Source: Camellia lanceoleosa (taxonomy: Eukaryota > Streptophyta > Magnoliopsida > Ericales > Theaceae). From it: 64,000 nucleotides of DNA. Each line of letters begins with the position of its first letter. The stretch's first letter is position 1. Below the pieces are notes generated by a model. The model had not been told where the DNA came from. It did no database searches and saw nothing but the letters and a program-made list of their open reading frames with translations. The position numbers were made by a program, and so were the translations under genes. Where the stretch lies: positions 204,696,254-204,760,253 of the forward strand of contig CM045761.1 in assembly GCA_025200525.1 (NCBI GenBank), given 5' to 3'. Of this stretch, positions 50,791-62,787 are shown piece by piece.

Positions 50791-53700
50791 ATGGAGTCTT
50801 CTTCCTTGAAAGTACCAACTGGTAAACGCATAAGCCCAACCATGGCTTTGAAATGATGTATTGAAGAAGAAATTGCTAACTTTAAAGCTGGTAGATCGAG
50901 TGCCATAGACGAACGCCTCTTTGTTCCTCATCACAGCAAAAAACAAGAATATGTCCTAGGTCCTATCTTTCGAGAAGCTCCCATCCAACTTCCAGCTTTG
51001 TACCCTCATTTGGATGATCATTTTCTTCTCTATGAAGGGGGGCTTGACTAGGGAAATTGGAGAATGAACCGACCTCATCGCTGCTGGCCGACATTGAGAG
51101 TTGAGTGAGAGGAGTGGTATAATAGAGTCGTGCCTGCAAGGGAATGGGACCTATAAGAACTCTGCATTCTCGATGCCCTTCGTCTTTCCAGGTTTATCAT
51201 TCCTGAAGACCCTTTTTTGATTCCTGCTGCTCTTTGTTTTTGGAATATGGCCTTTAACTTTTTTCAGTTTGGTTGTGGTATAATGGCTCCCACTATTCTT
51301 GATAGCTACCACCTCTTAGGGCTTTCACCATTCGGTTCCCCCTTTACACCCAACTATCCAGACCTTTCGGTTAAATTTTCTCTTCCACCTTTGAATTCTT
51401 CTTTTAGTGACTTCGTAAAGGCTAAGAATAAAAAGGTGGGCCCTATGAGTGATCGAGAACTCTTCTCCTTTATTTTATACTGGTTGTGTAAATTCCTCTT
51501 TTGTATATCATCTCAACGAATCATGCCTAAGTTTGCCCCACTTGCAAAGGCCGTCGTTTTGAAGAAGTGAATAGCCTTGGCCCATTATCTTTTAGGCCAT
51601 GTTTATTGAGTCTGCTCCTAATTTTGTGAGGAACCTCTCGATGTCAACCAAGGAGGTCCCCTCTGGGTGCTTCAACTCTGGCTCTTTGCTTACTTTACTG
51701 ATTTGCATTCTAAGTGCTTGAAATTCTTAGTTCAAGATCCTAGCACTTATGGAGAAAAGTATGCTAGAATTGCTCTTTACCCCGCTTCTTTTGTTTACTA
51801 TCTTACCTTTTTCCACCAACTCCCTGTTTCTCCAACTGCCACCTTCTTTTTCCCCTTCGATGCCAATAAAAGACCGATTTGGCTAAGGACATTCTTGGCT
51901 GATAGGCAGTGTTCCATCCCATCGCACAAAGACATGTGGGCTTCTATTTTGCTGCCGAGGGAACTTTTTATTGGTACTTTAAACTCTCGAGCTTATAAGT
52001 GTATATCTGAGGTATACTGCCCTTCCCAGTTTGCCAGGCAATTTGGGTTTACCCAAGGAATTCCCATTCCACTCTGCAGTCTCTCGAATGTCCATCTTAC
52101 AGCCAGAGATTTGAGAGTACCCAAATCTAAACTAGAGGAGGCAACATTTAAACTGTTGAAATATTTGAGTGAGTTTAAATTTGTTCCCTTCCTCTCCTTT
52201 GGCTTAGTTTTGAAAAGATTTCAAAATTGGTGGACAGCCAATATGGAAGTGCATCTAGCAATACATCCTCATGATTTACTGATTGGGCTAGGTATGCCTT
52301 CTAAGGCTAAATCAAAAGAAGCCGAGACTATCCCCTCTCCTTCTACAGCTACCAAAACTATTCCTTTAGTCTCACTTCCTCCTTCAAGAGTCACCAGAGC
52401 TGCTTCGAAAAAGGGTATGCATTTTAGGTTTTCTTTTTTTTAGAATTTTCTGTTTGTTTTCCTCATATTCATACTACTTGGTGTAGGGTCTCCACAAGAA
52501 GAATCTCCCAAGAGAGCTGAAGCTCTGGCTATTCTCAAAGACAAACACCAGCAGAAAAAAAAAGAAGAAAACTAATACTCACCCCTGAGGAATTTGAGCC
52601 TCAGATTGAAGAGAAAGAGCAAGAAATACCACTACAGAGAAAGAAGAGAAACAAGATAACTGTCTCTCCTTTTGATTTAGTCGAAGACCCTACTCATGAG
52701 GCAGCTGCCAAAACAGTAGAGAATGAACACTCTAAAGAAATAATTATTTTCTAGAGAGCTGAAAAAAGGTGACAGCAACAACTACTAAGAAATGAAGCTG
52801 CTGCTGCTGATACTGATACAACCCAAAAGGAAATTGCGAGAAGGCAACACACTGCAAAGCATTATTCCCTTCGTAGTTCTCCCATCATTGCCACCACTTT
52901 TGAAACCAGTAATTCCCTTTCATGTCTCCACTTTCTTTTCTCAAATTGTAGATACTGGGACTTAACATTGTTTTGTATTTCTTCTTTTGCAGCGACAACG
53001 ACTTTGCCTACTTTTCTAATAAGGACTCCTTCAGTCTCAACTGAAGTTGAACAACCTCAAAATGTGAAGCCCATTCAGACAATACTCTCACTTCCTGACC
53101 CTATATTTTCCATACCCTTTTTTAGGCCAAACATTCTTACATCCCTATCCTTTGGCTTGACTCCATACTTTCCTCACCTATCCTTCAACTCTACTCGATT
53201 TGCTCTTCCCTTAGGCCTTGTCGCTCCTTTTCCTCCTGAGGAAATTCCAGCTAATACATCATCTCTAGTGATAGTTGATTTCCATAGAGAAAGCACTGGT
53301 AGCTCTCAAATTCCTTGTCCATTATCTTTGCCTAATTCCAGTCCCTTTTCTCTTGAGCTACTGGTAGCCAAAACTATAGAGACTGCTAGGGATACTTCAC
53401 CTTCTTCTCCAATTCCTATGCAGCCATTTCCTCCTTCTACCAAAGTTCTTTCTGCATCCACCATGTCAACGGATAAGGTGGACATCTTCGAAGCTAGGCT
53501 AGCTAGTCTTTTGGTCATGCCTTCCCCCACTCCACTAGCTAGTAATAAAGCTGAGCCATTAGTCTTAGCTGATTCTCTGTTAGAAATTTTCAAGAGCTCT
53601 TTCTCCGGTGGTAGCACTCTCTTGCTTTCAATGGACTTGGACAGCTGTTTGGAGTTGCTGATATCCTTCTCAAGGATTCCTTTTGAAGCTTTACAAAGGC

Positions 53701-54176
53701 CTATAATCAAGAATGGCTTTCACCAGTGCTGCAAGATTGTTGAGCAATCCAACATGACTGTCTCAAGTCATTTATCCTAGGCGGCAGCCATCATTGATTT
53801 TTATATCAACATCTGCCATGTTGCCAAGGTCGTAGAGGAGAAATTGCTGAGAGACTAGAGTTTTGTTTCCCAAGTTCATGCTGAAGTAGCAGAATTGAAA
53901 GAGCAACATTTCTCTGTCTCCTAATTTCGAGCTCAACTACTAGAAAAAAAAGCTCAGCTTGAGGAAGAGTTATCAGCAGTTAACCAGGCTTTGGATCGAA
54001 CTGCTACTAAGCTGCAGATCACTAACCAAGGACTGGCTGATCGAAAGTAGGAGATGGCTAGAGCCATTCAGTTGTTCTCGTCTCTCAAGAATAGAAGGTC
54101 AATTGTAGAGGAACAGTTGAAACACTGTATTGACTTTTGGGCCAATCTATGGCTACATGTATTCAACTCATTATGA
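50791..54176 (+). pseudogene. Antisense plant-mobile-domain ORF (aORF) of the Tat element, spliced and decayed
   Basis: The frame starts at ATG 50791 (MESSSLKVPTGKR) and ends at TGA 54174-54176. Two introns fit well: 52415-52486 (GTATGC...GTGTAG) and 52909-52992 (GTAATT...TTGCAG). The first two-thirds has hallmarks of the plant mobile domain (aminotransferase-like PMD): FWNMAFNFFQFGCGIMAPTI, a LLGLSPFGSPF loop, GGPLWVLQLWLFAYF and CPSQFARQFGFTQGIP. The middle is charged and low-complexity. The C-terminus is a coiled coil (QLLEKKAQLEEELSAVNQAL). Thirteen nonsense codons and one frameshift in an A-run near 52555-52563 inactivate it. Antisense PMD-like ORFs between pol and the 3' LTR are known in Tat-lineage elements. 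An AAATAAAA signal follows the stop directly. Confidence 0.7.
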
Positions 54177-54377
54177 AATAAAAATCCTTATTTTATTCTT
54201 TGAATGTTTTCAGGCTTATTTATTTAGCATTTATTTTATTCCTTGTGTTTCCCATATGATTGGATAGTAAGGTTTCAAATATCTGCCATTAATTTTCTTG
54301 GGATGTACATATCTATTTAAATTTTTCAAATGATATGCTCCCGAAGGCAAGACTCTATGGATTTGATATGGTCCTTC

Positions 54378-55627
54378 CTAGTTAGGTGACCATTTGCCAA
54401 ACTTATGGCTTTTAATCCCTATTAAGAGTATTGTCTTCCATACTAAATCACCTTCATCAAAGCTAATATGCTTGACCTTTTTATTATAATTTTTGGCTGC
54501 TTTCTTCTTTTGGAAAAGAATACTATTTAAGGCCAGAATTCTAGCTTCATCCACACTTTCTAATTCCAAGCACATACTCTAATGGTACTGCTCAGGAATT
54601 AACTGATCATGGCATCTCACCCTTAAGGACTTGATGTTAATTTCTATAGGTAACACTGCATCATGTCCATATACTAAGGCATAAGGAGCAACTCCTGTAC
54701 TTGATCTTCGATAAGTCCTGTAAGCCCATAACACATGCAACAGTAAGTTATGCCAATCCTTAGGATTGTCTTCTACAACTTTCTGTATTCCTTTCTTCAA
54801 GGATTTATTGGATGATTTTGCCTGACCATTAGCTTGTGCATAATTAGGGGTAGAATTAACACGGCTAATTCCAAACTCTGACACAAAAGACTTTACCATT
54901 TTCCCATCAAATACAGTCCCATTATCAACAGTTATGGTCTATGGGATACCAAATTTTTGAATCAGATCTTTAATGAATCCAATAACTTCGGTCTGATCTA
55001 CAGCCTTATACGACTTAGCTTCGACCCACTTGGTGAAGTAATCTGTGGCCACTAAGATGAAACAATGATGCTTCGAAGATGGTGAGTGTATTTTCCCTAT
55101 CATGTCCATAGCCCATTCTCTAAACAGCTAAGGCTTTACAATTGCATGTAGATCAGTTATGGGTACATGTCTTATTGTGCCATGCTTTTGGCATGCCTGG
55201 TAACCCCTAGCATATTCTATGCAATCTTTAAGGATGGTTGACCAATAGTAGGAATGCCTTCGAAGCAGCCATCTCATCTTCACACCAGGCTGATAAGCAC
55301 CATAGATGCCTTCATGTAATTTAGTCATGGCTGTTAGTGCTTCTTTTGGGCCTAAGCATTCCAATAATAACCCGTCTACCCCCCTTTTGTAGAGAGCATT
55401 ACCATACATTATGTATTGCATAGATTGAAATTTGATTTTTCTGCTGGCTTTCGAAGATGGGCCAGCTAGATACTGCATTATTGGATGCCTCCAATCCTGT
55501 TTTTGTAAGTCATTATGATTGACTTCTAAGACCACATTCTTTTTATTTAAGGGTGGTATTACCTTTTGATATGTTGTTTGGCTTATGTTCATTTGAGTGT
55601 TACCCCTTCTCTTAAAATTTGAAACTT
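54378..55627 (-). pseudogene. Integrase region of Tat pol, inactivated
   Basis: One frame with three internal stops. The N-terminal zinc-binding part retains LHEG, and C...C in CIEYARGYQACQKHG; the usual second His (expected GAHQ) reads GAYQ. The core shows WAMDMIGK (first Asp), TVDNGTVFDG (second Asp) and then ANGQAKSSNKSL, where relatives have ANGQAEA. The catalytic Glu of the DDE triad is replaced by Lys. The C-terminal part reads KKVKHISFDEGDLVWK. It lies downstream of the second RNase H, as in Ty3/gypsy. Confidence 0.8.
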
Positions 55628-55820
55628 TCTGAGCCACATCATTGGCTTTATTATTCAAGAATCTTAGAACATAGGTTACATTTGCTCTCTGAAATTGATA
55701 AAGTAGATGTAATGCAACAACATAGTATGACAACATGCTTGCACTTTGACACTTGAAAATTCCTTTAACCTGGTTAACCATCAATTGAGAATCTCCAAAT
55801 ATATCAACTGCATGAGCTTG
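55628..55820 (-). pseudogene. C-terminal part of the second (archaeal-type) RNase H
   Basis: Reads QAHAVDIFGDSQLMVNQVKG, including the catalytic-type GDSQL motif, then VTYVLRFLNNKANDVAQ. It continues in frame from the N-terminal part at 58247-58603 once the solo LTR at 55826-58241 and one copy of its 5-bp duplication are ignored. Confidence 0.8.
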
Positions 55821-55825
55821 TAATC

Positions 55826-58241
55826 TGTAACAACCCTCGTACTGATTACCGGTTAACCACTGAATTACGTACTGATTACTGATAAACCGAACTGATAATG
55901 ACTGATAATTGAATCAACTGAAGTACTGAATGAACTGAGTGAAATCGAAACTAAAACTGAATGAGTTTATCTATTGAATTGCATATTGCATCTGTTTGAT
56001 TGATTGATTATCTGTTGGAATTCATGTGTTTAAACTGTTAATTGAAGGCCTTATCGGCGGCCGAATTAGGAACCGTTTAGTGTTTTGTGATCAGTAGAAT
56101 ATTTGTGATTTTATGGTATAATTATCTGAAAACTGATTAGGAATGATTAAATTAGATTATATAAAGCCAATTGAAAAGTTTGACTTAATTACCAAATTGC
56201 CATGTGAGTGGCCCTTTGTTTATTGATTTCCAAGAGCCTTATTACACTTGATCAAACTCTTCCTCAGCCATTCCTCACATTCTAGCCGACCAAACTTAGA
56301 GAGAGTGAAGGAGAAGAGAGAATTTAGTTCATTTGTTGAACTTGCTTGGAGATTGCTTAGAAATTGAAGTATAATTGGCATAATCTAGCTTCCACACCTT
56401 GAAATTGAGACTTAGGTAAGAAAATCTATCATCTTCTTGTGGTTCTTAAGCTTCATCTTGCATGTTTCATGCATCATTGTAGAGCTAAGCCATGTTTTAA
56501 GTTCAAGAATGTTGAATTGAAGCTTGTTTGTTGCATGCATGGTCATTTTGGTGTAATTGGAGTTGATTTCATGTTGAATTGTACATGCAAGCTCATGTTT
56601 TTATCATAGTCCATGTTTTCATTTTGTTTTCCAACTATTGAGCTCATTTGAGCAAGAATTGAAGCTTGATTTTGGTTTAAAGATCATGCATGTCATGTTT
56701 TGAAATTGGTCATGAAATTGATTTCGAATTGGGTTTAATTGAAACACCATTGGGCTTTGATTTCTTAAATTGAGCTTTAAAACGTGTTATCCTATGTGTT
56801 TGAAAGAGTTTTCCAGAAAATGGGCCCAAGAGGATCGAGTTGGGAGTATCAAAACTTGGTTTGGAACTTGGAGGTTGAATCTGGATTTTCCAGATTTTTG
56901 ATGTCCGCTCGAGCGGGGGAAGTGCCGCTCGAGCGGGTAATTCATGCTCCCAGCATTTTCTTCGACTTGTTTTACAGTCCGCTCGAGCGGAGTGTTTCAC
57001 GCTCGAGCGGAGAAACCGAGCATCCAAAGTCTTGTCTTGTTCATCGATCCGCTCGGCGGAGAATGTCTTCAGCGGAGGATTGTGTCACGCCGAGCGAAGT
57101 TGACGCCGGCGGGGACCTTGTTTTGCTTGTCCGCCGAAAGGGAAACTCAAGGCTTCGGCGGAGGCCTTGTTTCACCGAAAATTGAATTGCTTTCTAAGTG
57201 TATTTTAGATCCTCATCCCATCCTAGGCATTCCTAGGCCTAGTTTAAAGCATCTTAATGAGGATTTAGACATAGAACCACACCAAGGAAATTTAGGGATT
57301 TAATTATTATCCTTTCCAACCGTGAAACTTAGTGTGTGTTCTATTTGTTAACTGGTTAGGGTTACCTCTCGGCGACACGCTCTAGCCGCTATTAGCCCAA
57401 CCTCTGTAAGTAACAATTGTGTAGAGGTATGTTCAAAATGGTTATCTTTTGAATCTTGAATCGAATCGCTTATTGAACTGATATTGTTTATTGAATGAAT
57501 GTATGTCTCAGATTCGAACTGCATCTTTGTGGCATCCTTAGCACCGATGCTTATCGTTACAGAGCTCTGTCGGCTCCCTTGTGGAACCATACTGTTATTG
57601 ACTGATGGCCATCATTACTGTTGGGTCTGTTAAGGCCCGGTCCTTTTGGACCTACTATTTATAGGCTAATGGATGTACTACATATGACTGATTGATTGAA
57701 ATACTAAAAGACTGAAATACTGTTTAATGAATTAATTTCATTACTGTAAGGACATTCATTCATAACCTCTTTACGCTGTATGTTATTCACTGGGCTTTAG
57801 CTCACTGTTTATATATATATGTAGGTTCTCAGCAGCCAGACCAGAGTTAGGAGCGTGGGTTGGTCCCCAGTTTTGGTCAAGCCAGCCTATGTGCCTCACT
57901 GCGAGGTTTCGAGTTGCCATGCTATGGCTTGGGGTGTTTTTGTGTCCCCCATCAGTCTCCTTACTGTTTTGTACTTTTGTATAGGCATATCTTATCTTTG
58001 TTATCGAGGATTCAATCGTCTTGTTGATGTAAATGATTGTATAGATCTTGTTGAAGCTGTATGATGAATGCATAAAATGTTTTTGGCATCTGATTGTCAC
58101 ATTTCAATGGACACTAGTTATTTCTTGTTTTGGCTTCCGCCAACACTACTGTTTAACGTATTCTTGTTGGCCAGCCTTGATAATCTCGGATTCTTGGCGA
58201 TTCTGATGCTAAACCCATAGGGCCGGGTTTGGGTCGTGACA
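55826..58241 (+). mobile_element. Solo LTR 1 (2416 bp) inserted in the second RNase H
   Basis: Begins TGTAACAACC, ends GGGTCGTGACA (TG...CA), and is flanked by the perfect 5-bp duplication TAATC (55821-55825 and 58242-58246). No coding capacity. A TATA-like ATTATATAAAGCC lies at about 56157. CGCTCGAGCG palindromes occur at 56906, 56926, 56980 and 57000. Start, end and internal blocks match solo LTR 2, so both belong to one family. Confidence 0.9.
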
Positions 58242-58246
58242 TAATC

Positions 58247-58603
58247 TAATAAGTATTTTCAGTCCCATTATTAAAGCTTCATATTCAGCTTGATTATTAG
58301 AACAAGTAATTTCATCCACTTTGAAACCATGTGTGGTTTCTACCCCTTGTGGTAACTTAATCACCACACCAATTCCAGTTAAACCATTAGCATTTGATCC
58401 ATCGAACCATATTTGCCATGGTTCAACACTAATCATACCAAGTTCGATTATTTCTTGGGTTTCTATTTGACATGGATAATCTGCCAAGAAATTGGCCAAA
58501 ATTTGTCCTTTTATTGCCTTTTGGGGAATATATTCTAGATGAAATTCTGATAAAGCTAATATCCACTTGCCAATTCTTCCTCTCAACATAGGTCTAGATA
58601 ACA
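58247..58603 (-). pseudogene. RNase H linker and N-terminal part of the second RNase H
   Basis: Reads LSRPMLRGRIGKWILALSEF, EYIPQKAIKGQILANFLADYP, then WQIWFDGSNANGLTGIGVVI (first catalytic Asp) and NNQAEYEALIMGLKILIRL (catalytic Glu). The sequence is cut by solo LTR 1 exactly after LIRL. A frameshift separates it from the preceding RNase H at about 58604-58640. Confidence 0.8.
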
Positions 58604-59058
58604 TTATTTAACCAAATCTGTGATTGCAATTACCAAGACAATTATAAGCAAAAGATAATAGCTTAGTTTCATTGCAGCAAAATACAATGCAAGGCATAGC
58701 TTTTCTATAGCTGAATATTTACATTTACAAGAATTTAGAAACCTACTAAGGTAATAAACTGCTTGCTCTTTACTTTCTTCATTGTCTTGGTCTAAAAAAA
58801 CTCCCAGTGAATCTTCTGCTGCAGCTATATACAACTTCAAGGGCTTGTGACCCTCTGGTGGCATCAGCATTGGAGGTTTGGCCAAGTAGGCTTTGATCCC
58901 TTCGAAAGCAGCTTGATACTCTGCTGTCTTCACAAACTCCTCTTCATCTTTCAGCTTTAATAAGGAAGAAAATACTTTAGTTTTCCCTGCAGTGTTAGAA
59001 ATAAATCTTCGAAGGAAATTAACCTGTCCAAGGAATTTTTGTAATTATTTCTTGCTTG
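58604..59058 (-). pseudogene. First RNase H region of Tat pol
   Basis: Reads LQKFLGQVNFLRRFISN, then AAFEGIKAYLAKPPMLMPPE, LYIAAAEDSLGVFL and QAVYYLSRFL, the standard Ty3/gypsy RT connection and RNase H sequence. It joins the reverse transcriptase in frame across solo LTR 2, with a TAA stop just before LQKFLG (PPSSKK*). Confidence 0.8.
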
Positions 59059-59063
59059 ATGGA

Positions 59064-61441
59064 TGTCATGACCCAAACCCGCCCCTATGGGTTTAGCATC
59101 ATAACTGGCCAGTAATCCGTGATTGATTCAAGGCTTAACAAGATATCTGATGTCTGAATACAGTGGCGGAAGCCAAAACAGTAATTTAAACAATGTCCAA
59201 TGAGTTGTGACAATCTATATGCAAAAAGATTTTTCATACATATATACAATCAGTGCAAAACAGTATGTACAACATTCACAATCATTCAGGACAGGGACTT
59301 AATCCCTATTAAAACAAGCGAAAGAATATGATCTATACGGTCTATACAAAAGCGTAACGAATGGGGAACTAAAACACCCCAAAGCCGTAGCTTGAACGGG
59401 CTCGGAACCTCGCAGTGAGGCACAGTAGTTGGCTTTGACAAAAGGGAGTCTAACCCACGCTCCTAGCTTCGGTCTGGTGCCTGAACACCTACATATATAT
59501 ATGAGCAGTGAGCTAAAGCCCAGTGAATAACATAATGCGTAAAGAGGTTAAGAATGAATGTCCTTTCAGTATTGAAAACAGTCATTTCAATCAGTATATC
59601 AGTCATTCAGTCATAACAGTCGTAACAGTCATATGTGGTACATCTATTAGCAGAACAGTATAGTAAACAGTAGGCCTTGAAAGACCGAGCAGTCAATGAT
59701 GGCCATCATAACAGTAAACAAAAGTTCCAAGATAGGAACTGATAGAGATCTCCGTAACAGTAATAGTAACAGTAACAGTAATAGTAGTTGCTAAGGATGC
59801 CATAGTACAGTTCAGAATAGAGGACATACATTCATTCAGTTAACAATACAGTTTAACCATTCAGAAGATATTTGTATTTGAACATATCTTTATACAGTTG
59901 TTACTCATAGAGTTCTGGGCTACAGTTAAGTTAGAGCACGTCCTCAGATGCCAACCCTACACAGTTACAGATTGAACACACACTAAGCTACACAGTTGGG
60001 AAAATAATAACTTAATCCCTAATTTGCCTTGGTGTGGTTCTACATCTATATCCTCATTAAGATGCTTAAACTAGGCCAAAGAATGCCTAGGATGGGATGA
60101 GGATGCAAAGATGCACTTTAAAAGCATTTTTAGAATTTTTAGAAAACAGGGGTCCCGCTCGAGCGGACATGCAGACAAAGGTTCCCCGCTCAAGCGTCGT
60201 TTCCCCTGCTCGAGCGGACTGCAAAACATGGCAAAAGTACTGGATGTATGAAAATCATGCTCGATGGGCGCTCGACACCAGCTTGAGCGTGTGACACAAG
60301 ATCCCACTCGAGCGTCCAATCTTCCGCTCGAGCGGACTGTAAAACAATACAAAGTGCTGGGAACACGAATTTCACGCTCGAGCGCCAGTCACCCCGCTCG
60401 AGCGTGAGTTCAAAATCTGGAATTTCAAGATTTGAACCTCAAGCTCAAATTCAACTTCAAATGAATCAAATTCGATTCCTTTGGGTCCATTTCCTGGAAA
60501 ACACTTGTAATTACATAGTATGACATGATTTAAAGCTCAATTTGTAAAATCAAGGCCCAAAGGTGAGGGAATTAAACCCAATTTCAAACTAACTTTCATG
60601 AACAAGATGAACATGGAACATGCATGAATTTAAACACTTCAAAGCTTCAAATGCTAGCTCAATTGAGCCAATTCTTTCTAAAACATGATGAAATCATGGA
60701 CTATACCAATAATATGAACATGCATGTACCAAATTCCATGAAAACAACTTTAAACTCATCAATATAGGCATGCATGCATGGAATGAGCTTCAATTCAACA
60801 TTATAAGGCTAAATCTAGGCTTAGATCACTAAGGACACAAGAACCATGCATGAATCAATTCAAAAACAAGTTCAAGAAGGTGGATGTTCTACCTTAAGTC
60901 TTGAATACAAGATGTACAAGCTTAATTTGGCAAAGAACCCTTCAATTCCTATAATTTCCAAGCAAATCTCCAAGTCGAACTCAATTCCTCTCACTCTCTC
61001 ACTCTAGTCGGCTAGAACAAGGAAATTGGCTGAGGAAAATGTTGTGTGAATGTATACTAAGGCTTCAATATGTGTTGGCTAAGTGGCCCACTCAATGGCA
61101 AGGTTGTAAATAAACCTAACTTATGTAATTTAGCTCATTTTAATTTAATTTAATCATACCAAATCACATTTTAATTAAATATGCCATAAAATCACATAAA
61201 TTTTAATTATCATAAAACCTCAATCAATTTCGGATTCGGCCGTCGACAAGGCATTCAATTTGCAGTTTAAAGCATAAAACATGGACAAATAATTTAATAG
61301 TCAAACAGATAGAAATGCATTTAAACTAGTACATTCAATCAGTCAGTTCAGTATCTCAGTCAATTCAATTACTTCTCGTAATTAGTCTCAGTTTAGCAGT
61401 AATCAGTGGTTAATCGGTAAACAGTGGTGAAGGTTGTTACA
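59064..61441 (-). mobile_element. Solo LTR 2 (2378 bp) inserted between RT and RNase H
   Basis: Read on minus it begins TGTAACAACC and ends GGGTCATGACA. It is flanked by the perfect 5-bp duplication ATGGA (59059-59063 and 61442-61446). Same family as solo LTR 1 but in the opposite orientation. It carries at least five CGCTCGAGCG or CCGCTCGAGCGG sites between 60156 and 60404 plus several degenerate ones, within an imperfect tandem repeat of roughly 130 bp. Confidence 0.9.
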
Positions 61442-62315
61442 ATGGAGGTCTGGCTTCAATGATAGCTTTGGCTTTGTTCTGATAAATCTGTATTTCCTTC
61501 TTGTGTACTACATAGCCCAAGAAGTTTCCAGCTGATACACCAAAAGCACACTTGAGATGATTGAGTTTCAACTTAAACTTTCTCATTCTTTCAAAAGCTG
61601 CTTCCAAGTGAAACAAATGTTCCTCTATGGATTGGGACTTTACTACAATATCATCAATGTAACATTCTAAATATCCTCCAATGAGATCATGAAAGATAGT
61701 GTTCATAGCCCTTTGATATGTAGCCCCAGCATTCTTCAAGTAAAATGGCATTTTAACCCATTTGAAGGTGCCAATGTTCCCAGGACATCTGAATGCTATC
61801 TTGTGGATATCCTCCTCTGCAATGCAGATTTGTTTATAACTAGAGTGCCCATCCATCATTGATAAAATCCTATGCCCTACTGAACTATCCATCAATAAAT
61901 CTACTATGGGCATGGGGTACTCATTTTTTGGAGTTGCTAAATTCAGGTTTCTGAAATCGATACATACCCTCATTTTACCATTCTTCTTAATCACAGGCAT
62001 AATATTGGATAACCATTCAACGTACCTGGATGTCCTAATAAAGCCTTCCTTATGGAGCCTAAGAATTTTCTCTTTGACCTTCTGAATCACTTCAGGACTC
62101 ATCCTTCTTGGTTTTTGTTTGTATGGCTTAAAATTAGGCTTCATGGGGAGCCTATGTCCTACTAATAACCTATCCAACCCTGGTAGTTCATTATAAGACC
62201 ATGAAAAACAATCTTTATATTTCTTTAAGACCACTAACAGCTGGTCTCTGTCAAAAGCACTCAACAAAGCACTAATATATGTGGGTTGTAGTGGAGAATC
62301 TTCCCCTAAGTTCAC
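61442..62315 (-). pseudogene. Reverse transcriptase of the Tat element
   Basis: A 290-residue open segment with all RT blocks in order: KKNGKMRVCIDFRNLN, YPMPIVDLL, SMMDGHSSYKQI, FKWVKMPFYLKNAGATYQRAM, the catalytic YIDDIVVKS, and CAFGVSAGNFLGYVV. Upstream is the PGLDRLLVGHRLPMKP lead-in typical of Tat. The frame differs from that of the protease, so a frameshift lies between 62788 and 62315. It is cut after EARPP by solo LTR 2. Confidence 0.9.
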
Positions 62316-62787
62316 TTCTTCTAAGGGGTCTTATATCTGAGAACTCACTGATACTTCTTTTTTGATTTCTCCTGTCTTCGAAGCAATCTCCTTACTTTGT
62401 TCTGCTTCCAATTCCATTGATTCAACATCCTTGCTTTCTTCCTCATAGACAAAGTCTGTCTATAAGGCCTCTTTTTCCTGTATTTCCTAGACTTTTGTTT
62501 CAATGTCCAATGCACAGTATTTATCAAAAGCCAAAACCCTGGCCTGTTGTTGTTTTTGCTTACAGCCAATTACCATGGCTTCTTTCTCTTGCTCTTGCAT
62601 CTTCTGGACTATTGATTTTACATCCAAAATTGAGAATTTAATTAAAGCCAAAGATCTGGCCTCTTGAGTTTCATCCTTTTACCTATAACCAGGCATCATT
62701 GTTATCCTTGGCGACAAATTCTTCATCAGCACTCTCCTGAACTAAGTGTTTTAGGTGTGCTAATTACTCATCAGATGTCACTTCGGT
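62316..62787 (-). other. Degraded linker between protease and RT of the Tat element
   Basis: Short frames with many stops. The reading frame changes between protease and RT, so at least one indel is in this stretch. No domain recognised. Confidence 0.5.

Noticed and set aside
56784..57303. ORFs of 105-133 codons in solo LTR 1
   Set aside because: They arise from the GC-rich palindrome cluster, which reads open on both strands; the other family member has no matching frame.
62345..62569. 74-codon minus-strand ORF between protease and RT
   Set aside because: Out of frame with both neighbours and basic low-complexity; a by-product of frameshifts in the degraded linker.
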